The notes under the pieces: generated by a model
What the model saw: the letters and a program-made list of their open reading frames with translations, nothing else
What the model was told of the DNA's origin: nothing
Databases searched by the model: none
Shown here: one piece after another, positions 1-7,178 of the stretch
How positions within the stretch are numbered: the first letter of the stretch is position 1
Layout of the letters: each line of letters opens with the position of its first letter
Translations under genes and position numbers: made by a program
Source of the DNA: Methanobrevibacter millerae
GTDB taxonomy: Archaea > Methanobacteriota > Methanobacteria > Methanobacteriales > Methanobacteriaceae
DNA: 50,245 bases
Direction of reading: 5' to 3'
Assembly (NCBI GenBank): GCA_015063005.1
Contig: SUTF01000011.1
Location: 1-50,245, forward strand

Positions 1-1005
1 GAATTAATATTCATTTTATTTATTTTAGTAATGCAAAATAAAATACCTGATTTTAAACCTACTGAATCTAAAAGCGATCTTGATATTATTGGTGCTATAC
101 TTTCCGGTATATGTCTTCTTTTGCTTGTGCATGGTATTTTGTCTCTGACTAAGGATGTTGCTACCAGCATAACTGAGATAATTTTGGGATTAATAGTCCT
201 GGCAATCTTTATATGGTATGAACTCAAAAGAAAAAGGTCAGGCAAGGTGCCATTGATTGATGTTGATTTATTTAGAGACAAAAATTTGCGTGTGGGTACA
301 TCTATTAAGTTATTATATAATATTATAATATCTGGAACATTTTTTGTAATGGTTCTGTTTTTCCAAAGTGTATTGCAGTTAAATCCATTCGATACTGGTT
401 TGGCTTCACTTCCGTTTGTTATGGCTTTGTTTATTTTTTCATTGACTGCTCCAAAACTAATAGGAAAACTGAATCACAAGACGCTCATGGCAATAGGATG
501 TATAATATCTATTGTCGGATGTCTGATTTTAAGTTATCAATTTAAATTAAATGTAAACGTGCTGGATTTAATTCCGGGACAGTTTTTACTTGGGGTAGGT
601 CTTGGTTTTATGATGGCTTTAGCATCGGATGTTGCATTATTCGATGTTCCTGCTGAAGGCCAAAATAATGCATCTGGTATTATTTCAACTGGTGAGACAT
701 TAGGTTCATCAATGGGTACAGCAATCATTGGAATAATTCTAATCCTTGGAGTAATGGGCGGTATCAGTACTGCAGTTGATACTTATGCGCCCGCTTATTC
801 AGGAGATGAACAATTCCATCAGGAGGTCTATGATCACTTCCAAAAATTGGATACTATAGAAGGACAAGATAGTATTGTTGTCAATACTGCGGATATAATT
901 ATTCAGAATGCAATGGCATCCGTAATGTATGCATTAGCCATAGTGTTAGTAGCTATTTTAATTCAAACGCTGCGGATAAAAAATAAAAATATTAAAAAAC
1001 AATGA
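1..1005 (+). CDS. MFS transporter, DHA2 (EmrB/QacA) type, 5' end outside window
   Basis: This is the C-terminal part of a major facilitator superfamily drug-exporter-like membrane protein. The frame is open from base 1, upstream of the first ATG at 31, so the gene begins outside the window. About 334 residues remain, with roughly eight hydrophobic segments. The stretch GLGFMMALASDVALFDVP followed by GETLGSSMGTAIIG is typical of the second half of 14-TM DHA2 members. The polar part near the C-terminus (QFHQEVYDHFQKLD) would be an extracytoplasmic loop before the last helix. The substrate cannot be told. A hairpin and T-run follow the stop directly, so this is the last gene of its transcript. 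Confidence 0.85.
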   Translation, partial: ELIFILFILVMQNKIPDFKPTESKSDLDIIGAILSGICLLLLVHGILSLTKDVATSITEIILGLIVLAIFIWYELKRKRSGKVPLIDVDLFRDKNLRVGTSIKLLYNIIISGTFFVMVLFFQSVLQLNPFDTGLASLPFVMALFIFSLTAPKLIGKLNHKTLMAIGCIISIVGCLILSYQFKLNVNVLDLIPGQFLLGVGLGFMMALASDVALFDVPAEGQNNASGIISTGETLGSSMGTAIIGIILILGVMGGISTAVDTYAPAYSGDEQFHQEVYDHFQKLDTIEGQDSIVVNTADIIIQNAMASVMYALAIVLVAILIQTLRIKNKNIKKQ

Positions 1006-1032
1006 GAGTCTATCTCTCATTTGCTTTTTTTT
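1001..1032 (+). terminator. Hairpin plus T-tract terminator after MFS gene
   Basis: An 8-bp perfect stem (AATGAGAG / CTCTCATT) with a TCTAT loop overlaps the stop codon and is followed by a run of about 12 T. Archaeal termination relies mainly on the T-run; the hairpin is a bonus. Confidence 0.65.
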
Positions 1033-1072
1033 TTAAATGCTTTGAGTATTGGCAGAAATTATTGAGTTTTGA

Positions 1073-1279
1073 TTTTTTCATTTTGTAGGATATAGAATAA
1101 ATTTCACTAAAAGTAGTAGACAATTTGAAGTGTATTATGCCAACGCCAACATGAAAAAGCAAAAGTTGCATAATTCTGACTCACCTTTGCTGATTAAAGA
1201 GAGTGATGTTGTAAAGGAAGTCAATGAACCCAGCTATATTTATTATTATCAATTGATAACTTATTTTATTCTAATTTAA
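1073..1279 (+). pseudogene. Remnant ORF, unknown family
   Basis: A 68-codon open frame with no start at its 5' end begins right after a TGA. It encodes a protein-like stretch (FEVYYANANMKKQKLH, then SPLLIKESDVVKEV) whose composition looks coding, unlike the surrounding AT-rich DNA. The first internal ATG leaves only about 43 codons. I do not recognise the family. It is most likely the tail of a decayed gene. The rest of 1006-1409 holds only AT-rich spacer and the promoter of the next gene. Confidence 0.35.
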
Positions 1280-1379
1280 ATTTTTTTATAAATTTATTAA
1301 CTTATATTACTATAATTTTTTTATTATTAAATAAATATTTATATAAGTTTATAATTTTTATTATTAAGAAAACATAAAC

Positions 1380-1385
1380 TTATAT
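1380..1385 (+). promoter_or_regulatory. TATA box for the AAA_14 ATPase gene
   Basis: TTATAT is centred about 27 bases upstream of the ATG at 1410, the normal archaeal TATA-to-start-site distance. No ribosome binding site precedes the ATG, so the mRNA is probably leaderless. Confidence 0.45.
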
Positions 1386-1409
1386 GTTAATAATTTCATA
1401 AATATTAGT

Positions 1410-2609
1410 ATGGTAAAAAGAGATTTATATTTGAATAGGATTTCTTCATTGATTGATAAGGATATCATTAAAGTTATTGTTGGTGTAAGACGTTGTGGTA
1501 AGTCTTATATGTTTAATTTGATTATAAATGAACTGATAGGTAGGGGAATAGACAAAGATAACATAATTCTAATCAATTTTGAAAGTGCAAAATACAGGAA
1601 TGTTTCAAATCCTCGTGAATTGGATCTGTTTGTAAGGGATTTGACAAAAGATATTGAAGGTAAAATTTATTTGTTTTTTGATGAAATTCAAAATGTTGAT
1701 GAGTGGGAAAAGTCAATCAACAGTTTTAGAGTGGATTATGACTGTGATATCTATTTGACAGGTTCTAATTCAAAATTATTGTCAGGTGAACTGGCCACTC
1801 ATCTTGCTGGCAGATATATGGAAATCAAAATGTATCCATTTTCATTTAAGGAATATCTGGACTATAAAAAAATATCTCCAAATAAAAAAGCATTCACAGA
1901 TTATTTGACATATGGAGGATTTCCATTTCTATTGTCTCTTGAATCTGAAATAGATAAAACAGAATATTTAAATGATATTTTCAATTCAATATTTTTAAAA
2001 GACATTATTGAGCGATTTAGCATTAGGGATACCAGTTTACTTACAAGAATAGTTGATTTTATACTGGATAGTACTGGAAAAATTGTTTCTTCAAAAAGTA
2101 TTTCCGATTACTTGCGTACAAAAGAAAAAATCAAGGTTTCACCAAAAACAGTATATAACTACTTGGATTATCTGACAAATGCCTGTTTATTATATAAAGT
2201 ACAAAGAGAAGATATTGAAGGCAAAAAAATATTATCCATTAACGAAAAGTATTATTGTGTTGATCAAGGATTCAATCAGGTACGTATTGGAAGAAATCAG
2301 CTCAACAACAGCAAAATAATGGAAAATATTGTTTATTTTGAACTTTTAAGAAGAGGCTATGAAATAACTATCGGATGTGTTGGGGATTATGAAATTGATT
2401 TTGTCTGCAAAAAGATGGGTGAAAAGATCTATGTTCAGGTGACAAGGGAATTGACAAGTGAGGATACAATCGAAAGGGAATTTCGACCATTGCTTATGGT
2501 TAAAGACAATTATCCTAAATATGTCATATCAACCGATGAATTTGACATGTCTCATGATGGAATAAAACATATGAATATTTTGGATTTCTTATTGGATGAT
2601 AAAATTTGA
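1410..2609 (+). CDS. AAA_14 / DUF4143 ATPase
   Basis: This is a predicted ATPase of the AAA_14 plus DUF4143 architecture, common in many copies in archaea and gut anaerobes. Walker A is GVRRCGKS (residues 25-32) and Walker B is IYLFFDEIQ (86-94). The sensor-like segment IYLTGSNSKLLSGEL and the AGRYMEIKMYPFSFKEY signature follow. The C-terminal DUF4143 part has a winged-helix-like region and ends in a restriction-endonuclease-like fold (DYEIDFVCKK...IYVQVT). The length, 399 aa, is normal. The physiological role of this family is not established. The gene stands alone between decayed DNA and is probably leaderless, which fits a mobile, self-contained gene. Confidence 0.85.
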   Translation: MVKRDLYLNRISSLIDKDIIKVIVGVRRCGKSYMFNLIINELIGRGIDKDNIILINFESAKYRNVSNPRELDLFVRDLTKDIEGKIYLFFDEIQNVDEWEKSINSFRVDYDCDIYLTGSNSKLLSGELATHLAGRYMEIKMYPFSFKEYLDYKKISPNKKAFTDYLTYGGFPFLLSLESEIDKTEYLNDIFNSIFLKDIIERFSIRDTSLLTRIVDFILDSTGKIVSSKSISDYLRTKEKIKVSPKTVYNYLDYLTNACLLYKVQREDIEGKKILSINEKYYCVDQGFNQVRIGRNQLNNSKIMENIVYFELLRRGYEITIGCVGDYEIDFVCKKMGEKIYVQVTRELTSEDTIEREFRPLLMVKDNYPKYVISTDEFDMSHDGIKHMNILDFLLDDKI

Positions 2610-2685
2610 TGAGTGTTATCGCTTTTATTAATGCTATTTATATTGCTAGAAGGTTTTAGGTAGCTATATTGGATAAAACAATTAT

Positions 2686-2726
2686 AGATGAAAAATTTAA
2701 AATAAAATCTTTCATCTGTTTTTTTT
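2686..2726 (+). terminator. Hairpin and T-run downstream of the ATPase gene
   Basis: AGATGAAA and TTTCATCT form an 8-bp perfect stem around a 16-base loop, followed by G and eight T. It lies about 80 bases after the ATPase stop. Confidence 0.4.
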
Positions 2727-2889
2727 AGTTTTTAATAGTAATTAAATTACTGTTCAATCCAATTACTTCAGTGTAATCCAGTTTTCTGTCAAATCCGGTC
2801 TCATTTTTAAAACTGAAAGTATCTCCAGTTTTAACGCCTAAATCTTTAATGTAAATTTTAACGGATTCTTCACTGACATCTATAGTCTT
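2725..2889 (-). pseudogene. C-terminal gene remnant, unknown family
   Basis: A 54-codon frame on the minus strand ends in a proper stop at 2725-2727 and is limited upstream by an in-frame TAA at 2890-2892. It has no start codon of its own near the 5' end. The product reads like the C-terminus of a soluble or secreted domain (SVKIYIKDLGVKTGDTFSF, then EVIGLNSNLITIKN). I do not recognise it. The TnpB remnant starts about 45 bases upstream in the same orientation, so the element may have inserted into or next to this gene and the rest was lost. Confidence 0.4.
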
Positions 2890-2933
2890 TTACTTAATGT
2901 TTGTACCATTTTTGTAAAATTATTCTTGGGCTG

Positions 2934-3005
2934 TTAATACTTGTGTATTAAGATTTACCAAGCTATCTCCCGTTGACTTACGGGTTCGGTGAAAAAAATA
3001 TTTTT
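2934..3005 (-). ncRNA. Possible omega-RNA / right-end hairpins of the TnpB element
   Basis: Directly downstream of the tnpB stop lie two hairpins. One is CCCGT / ACGGG (2969-2984, 6-base loop). The other is TTAATAC-TTGT-GTATTAA (2934-2951, a perfect 7-bp stem). In IS200/IS605-family elements the DNA just 3' of tnpB encodes the guide (omega) RNA scaffold and the right-end hairpin recognised by TnpA. The position and hairpins fit this. Whether an RNA is still made is unknown. Confidence 0.35.
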
Positions 3006-3296
3006 TCATACATTTATTTGATTTTGTATTTTTAGTCCTTCGTTTAAGATGTTTTTTGCTGCGTTGAGGTCTCTGTGGTGGTGTGTTCCGCAGATTGGGC
3101 ATTTCCATGCTCGTATTTTGAGTGTTAGGTCGTTTTTTTGGTATCCGCAGATGTTGCATCTTTGGCTTGATGGATAAAATCTGTCTATTTGTATGAATGT
3201 TTTTCCATACCATTCGGATTTGTATTTTATCATGTTTAGTGGTTTGTATAATCCTATTTTTTGTAGTTTTGGTGACCATTTGGAGTTTTGAAACAT
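3006..3296 (-). pseudogene. tnpB: Truncated TnpB (IS200/IS605-family OrfB), C-terminal part
   Basis: These 96 codons encode the C-terminal end of TnpB, an RNA-guided nuclease of IS200/IS605 elements that normally has about 370-400 residues. The zinc ribbon is clear (CNICGYQ ... CPICGTHHHRD), followed by the third RuvC motif region HRDLNAAKNIL, with the segment SEWYGKTFIQIDRFYPSSQ before it. An in-frame TAG lies nine codons upstream of the first ATG, so the helical N-terminus and the RuvC I and II motifs are gone. The fragment cannot be an active nuclease. No tnpA is present. The remaining bases to 3386 hold nothing that I can assign. Confidence 0.85.
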
Positions 3297-3386
3297 TCCT
3301 AATGTGTACCGATGTCGCAGCTAATATTCCTCGATGAAAAAACAGATTTTAACGTAGTAATTGGATTATATGTTCTGTATATAAAT

Positions 3387-4580
3387 TCATGGAATTGTAA
3401 AGTCTTTTGTTTTATTCTTGTTGTTCTTACAGAATGTTTTAAAATCACATGCGGAACAGGTTCTTTCTTCACCTTCTGCACTCCATGCATCCTGTATTTT
3501 AGACCCGTTGATTTCCTTTATGATGGATGTTTCTATCTTTTCAACAACATCATCGAATTTTTCTAAAGCCTCATTGATTTTATCATCATCAATTGGAATT
3601 ATTCTGATTGATCTGTCAATTTTGAACTTTTCAGACAATTTCGGCATTTCATCATCATCCTGCCAGTTTTCAATCAGTTCAATGTCTTTTTCATATTCCT
3701 TGCTGTCGCCGACATCAGTCAGATGATAATGAATATCATCTTTTATCAGTTTCAAATCCTCAATTGATGGGACAAGCTCATTTAAATAAAATATTATTCC
3801 GGCAATCGGTTTTTTATCTTCCTGCTTTTGCCTAAGCCAGGAATATGTTAGGATTTGCCTTTCATGATAATCCCAATTTTCATTATTGCTTCCTTTCACA
3901 TCATTCGGAGGTCTTTTCATTCCCTTATAGTCGATGATGATTTCATATTCGTCATCACCATATTTTTCAGCCAGCTTATTGAACTCCTTATTTTCCTTCA
4001 GGTATCTGACTATCTTATTGTCGTCTTTTATGTTAACCAGACTCAAAACGTCAATCACTCCATTGATACCATAATATTTTGAACGCTTGTCATTTTTGGT
4101 GTATGGCATATCCCTTAATCCTTTAATCAATACTTCTGCAGAGTCCATCAATGGGAATAAATCTGCTCCCCAAACGTTTATTGCCTTTTCTGCTCTTGCG
4201 CTGGCCAGTTTCTTATGGTCATATTCGTTCAAATCATCGATTGTCAGTTCGCTATCCGGATGATTTATTGTAAAGAAATGATTGGCTGGAGGGTAAAGTC
4301 CCCTAACCTGAAGTCTTCTGTCGATAATATCTTCAATAGGTCTGATGTCTTTTTTCCAATCCCATGGAAATTCTGTTTTTTTGCTTTCCCATTCCAGATA
4401 TGCCTCTTCCATAACTCCATGAATGAACTCGCCGAACCATAGCTGAACCGGCATTGATGGGGGTAGCGTTCCCTTGTTCTGGTATCTGTATTGCAGTCCG
4501 CAAGTTAGATATGATAGTAAATCTCCGGTTAAGCTGTATTCAGGTATCATATATGGTTTTGATTTTGATGACAACTTCAT
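3387..4580 (-). CDS. Fe-S PD-(D/E)XK nuclease, RecB/Cas4/AddB-like
   Basis: This is a RecB-family nuclease with a predicted [4Fe-4S] cluster. One cysteine near the N-terminus (C27 in LTCGLQYRYQNKG) pairs with a C-terminal cluster C375-x2-C378-x5-C384 (CSACDFKTFC), the arrangement seen in Cas4, Dna2 and the AddB nuclease domain. Catalytic motifs are visible: an aspartate in GINGVIDVLS (D177), the D-x-K motif EIIIDYKG (D217, K219) and Q-x3-Y in ERQILTYSW (Q242, Y246). The length is 397 aa. It starts 11 bases after the UvrD-type helicase stop, with a good AGGTGAT ribosome binding site in the gap, so the two are co-transcribed. The inferred role is DNA end processing together with that helicase. 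Confidence 0.85.
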   Translation of the reverse strand: MKLSSKSKPYMIPEYSLTGDLLSYLTCGLQYRYQNKGTLPPSMPVQLWFGEFIHGVMEEAYLEWESKKTEFPWDWKKDIRPIEDIIDRRLQVRGLYPPANHFFTINHPDSELTIDDLNEYDHKKLASARAEKAINVWGADLFPLMDSAEVLIKGLRDMPYTKNDKRSKYYGINGVIDVLSLVNIKDDNKIVRYLKENKEFNKLAEKYGDDEYEIIIDYKGMKRPPNDVKGSNNENWDYHERQILTYSWLRQKQEDKKPIAGIIFYLNELVPSIEDLKLIKDDIHYHLTDVGDSKEYEKDIELIENWQDDDEMPKLSEKFKIDRSIRIIPIDDDKINEALEKFDDVVEKIETSIIKEINGSKIQDAWSAEGEERTCSACDFKTFCKNNKNKTKDFTIP

Positions 4581-4591
4581 TTAATCACCTT

Positions 4592-7033
4592 TTATACTAA
4601 ATAAATTTCCTTAAATCCTTTCTGATGTTCGTCTCTGCTCCATCCCAAAGCAATGTTAGGTATTGACTTGTGCTTTTGCTTATAGTTATAGCCGTCAATG
4701 GCACTGTAAAGGCCAACTAATATCAGAATATGCTCTGCTCTTGAAAATGCCACAAAATAAAGTCTTGTCAAATCGTCAAAGGATTTGTCCTTTTCACTTC
4801 TGTCTTCATCTCCAAGTTCACTGTATTTGCGTATGGTTTCCTCCATAATCGTATAGTCAGGTTCCTTTTTAGGGAATCTCAAATCCTGGGTTTTGACATT
4901 GTTGTTTTTAAATTTGGATCCCACATCAACAATGACCAGAGGGAATTCAAGACCCTTGGACTGGTGAATGGACATTATGTTCAGTCTGTTTGTAGGTAAT
5001 GTTTCAAGCAGTGACTCCTCTATTGAAACGTCTCCTGTCGCTATCGGCAGGAAAATATTCCAGATGGCCTCAAGAATGGATAGTCTTTCTTCTTCAGGTG
5101 AGGTAAAGACAATGTTAGCAGAATATTTGTTGAAAAATCCTGTCTGTGTAATGGACTGGGTGATTGCTTCAAGATACACTACGCCCTCTGCATCTTCCTG
5201 CAGGAAATCCAGCCAGGTCACCAGCTTATATGCAAGTTCCATCAGATTGGCTCTTTTAGGCCAGGAATCATATCCTCTAGGATTTCTTCTCTGCCAGTCA
5301 ATGACAAAAGTATTCAAATCAAATGGCTCATGAGGCTCAGGATTCAGTTTGATGTATTCACGGGCATGATATCTCCAGCGCTGCATGTTTCTTGATCCAA
5401 GCAGTGGAAGCTGCTTATCTGAATTCTGAATTTTTGATTCAGGGTCAATGCATTCAAGCATCAATCCACAAAATATTGCCACTTCCTTAATTTCCTGCAG
5501 GTCACGTCCCCGAGGATTGAACACTTCAATGGATGGCTTTAATTTTTTAAGCTGTCTTCTGATATGGCCGTTTAATGTAGGAGTTCCATATTTCATTTCC
5601 TTCGGTGAATATGTCAGCACTGCCATATCTGATGCTGAACCTTCCTGCTCATCCAATCTGATTGTTATTGGCTTTTTACCCCTTGCCTTTTCGGAGGATT
5701 CTTTTCTTAAGGCACTTAAATCTTCAGGAGTTTTGCATCTTTCAAGCTTTCTGAAGTATTCATCATCAATTATCCTGTTTACCTTTAAAGTGGTCTCTCC
5801 TTTATTGATAAGGTCACCAACTAATTTGGCAATGTCTTTTGACAGTATTTCAGGATTGTTTCTGAAAAGTCCTAAAATTGGCATGTTGTTCTTTTCAAGT
5901 TCAGGAGATTCGATTTTAGGTTTGTTTTCCACCCTTGCATTTTGAAATTCACGGTCAATTTCAACAAATCTGTTGCAGTGATTGATGATGTTTTCGCTGG
6001 AACGGTAGTTTGTTCTTAAATTGATTTCGGTAACTTCAACTCCAAGCTTTTCTTTCACTCTTGACTTGAAATTGGTGAACAAATCAACTGTAGCTCCCCT
6101 GAAACGGTAAAGTGACTGATCATCATCACCTACAACAGAAATGCTTCCCCCATTGGCAATGGCTGACTGGGCCATTGTAAAATAGATTTCTTCCTGAATC
6201 AGATTCGTATCCTGATATTCGTCGATTAGAATGATTTTCAAATCATCCAGAAAGACATCAAGCTTATCGTTTCTTAAAAAATCAAGGAATTTGGATTCAA
6301 GCATTGTAAAGTCAATGATGTTTCTGTTTTTCAGTTCATTCTCATAATCCCTGATACAGTCAAGAGCTATTTGGGCACCGCTTCCTTCACCCACATTATT
6401 ATAGAACTCTCCAATATCAATCTGGTCATAATACATTCTGTTTTTCATTTCAAGAAGAACTTCACTCATTTGTGAAGCTTCTTTCAGATGTTCCTTTTTT
6501 GTAAAGCTTGAAAGATATCCCCTAAGATTTTCATCAAGGTAACGATTGTCCTTCAATAGGATCTTGACCATAGCAAATTTTGCCACGAATTCCTCAATGA
6601 CTTCCTCCTGGTTGGTGCCGGGTTCCTTATGGACACGCAAAAGCTCTTGGGCAATACTGTCTGTTGTACCGAGGGTTATCTGGTTGAAGTCAATCCTGTT
6701 GATTGCCATCAATAAATCGAAATCATCTCCTGCATTGTCTATGAGGTGATTTTTTATTTCATCTCCCCATCCAAGAATACGTGAATACAGTTCATCAGCC
6801 GCTTTTTTGGTAAATGTCGTTGCAAGAATTTCATTCGGCTTGACATCATCGACAAATATGTATTTCAATATCTTAAGCACAATTACGGTTGTTTTACCAG
6901 ATCCCGGTCCAGCTACAATAAAAAGTCCTTCATTTTCTTTTGAAATAATAGCATTTTTTTGGTCATGGTTGGATGAAATATCTCTTTTCAGGATATTTAC
7001 AACTATATCTTCAAATTCTTCATAACTAATCAT
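4592..7033 (-). CDS. UvrD/Rep-family (SF1A) DNA helicase
   Basis: This is an ATP-dependent 3'-5' DNA helicase of superfamily 1. Walker A is AGPGSGKTT (41-49), motif Ia is ATTFTKKAADEL, Walker B is LIDEYQDTN (269-277), motif III is VVGDDDQSLYRFRGA, and motif IV is LRTNYRSSENI. Motif V is SIHQSKGLEFPLVIV and motif VI is YFVAFSRAEHILIL near the C-terminus. The length is 813 aa. No nuclease domain is fused. It is the first gene of a two-gene operon whose second gene is the Fe-S RecB-like nuclease. Together they look like the AddA helicase and AddB nuclease activities carried by separate polypeptides. The DNA strand to 7178 is a short divergent promoter region shared with the next helicase. Confidence 0.9.
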   Translation of the reverse strand: MISYEEFEDIVVNILKRDISSNHDQKNAIISKENEGLFIVAGPGSGKTTVIVLKILKYIFVDDVKPNEILATTFTKKAADELYSRILGWGDEIKNHLIDNAGDDFDLLMAINRIDFNQITLGTTDSIAQELLRVHKEPGTNQEEVIEEFVAKFAMVKILLKDNRYLDENLRGYLSSFTKKEHLKEASQMSEVLLEMKNRMYYDQIDIGEFYNNVGEGSGAQIALDCIRDYENELKNRNIIDFTMLESKFLDFLRNDKLDVFLDDLKIILIDEYQDTNLIQEEIYFTMAQSAIANGGSISVVGDDDQSLYRFRGATVDLFTNFKSRVKEKLGVEVTEINLRTNYRSSENIINHCNRFVEIDREFQNARVENKPKIESPELEKNNMPILGLFRNNPEILSKDIAKLVGDLINKGETTLKVNRIIDDEYFRKLERCKTPEDLSALRKESSEKARGKKPITIRLDEQEGSASDMAVLTYSPKEMKYGTPTLNGHIRRQLKKLKPSIEVFNPRGRDLQEIKEVAIFCGLMLECIDPESKIQNSDKQLPLLGSRNMQRWRYHAREYIKLNPEPHEPFDLNTFVIDWQRRNPRGYDSWPKRANLMELAYKLVTWLDFLQEDAEGVVYLEAITQSITQTGFFNKYSANIVFTSPEEERLSILEAIWNIFLPIATGDVSIEESLLETLPTNRLNIMSIHQSKGLEFPLVIVDVGSKFKNNNVKTQDLRFPKKEPDYTIMEETIRKYSELGDEDRSEKDKSFDDLTRLYFVAFSRAEHILILVGLYSAIDGYNYKQKHKSIPNIALGWSRDEHQKGFKEIYLV

Positions 7034-7178
7034 TGCAATCCCTAAAATTTTTATTATATTTTATTTATCTATTTAATTATTAATAAATTAATTGAGAGAG
7101 CATTTGACAAGTAATATCACTACACGAATAATTTAAATATTAAGTTTAATCAATATATTATCTGAATAACTATTTTTA

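Noticed and set aside
2920..3279. 119-codon minus-strand frame over the TnpB remnant
   Set aside because: It is the alternative frame of the TnpB fragment. Only the other frame has the zinc ribbon and the RuvC III motif.
3312..3566. Plus-strand frame starting before the nuclease stop
   Set aside because: It overlaps the C-terminal Fe-S cysteine codons of the nuclease on the opposite strand and shows no own ribosome site or family features.
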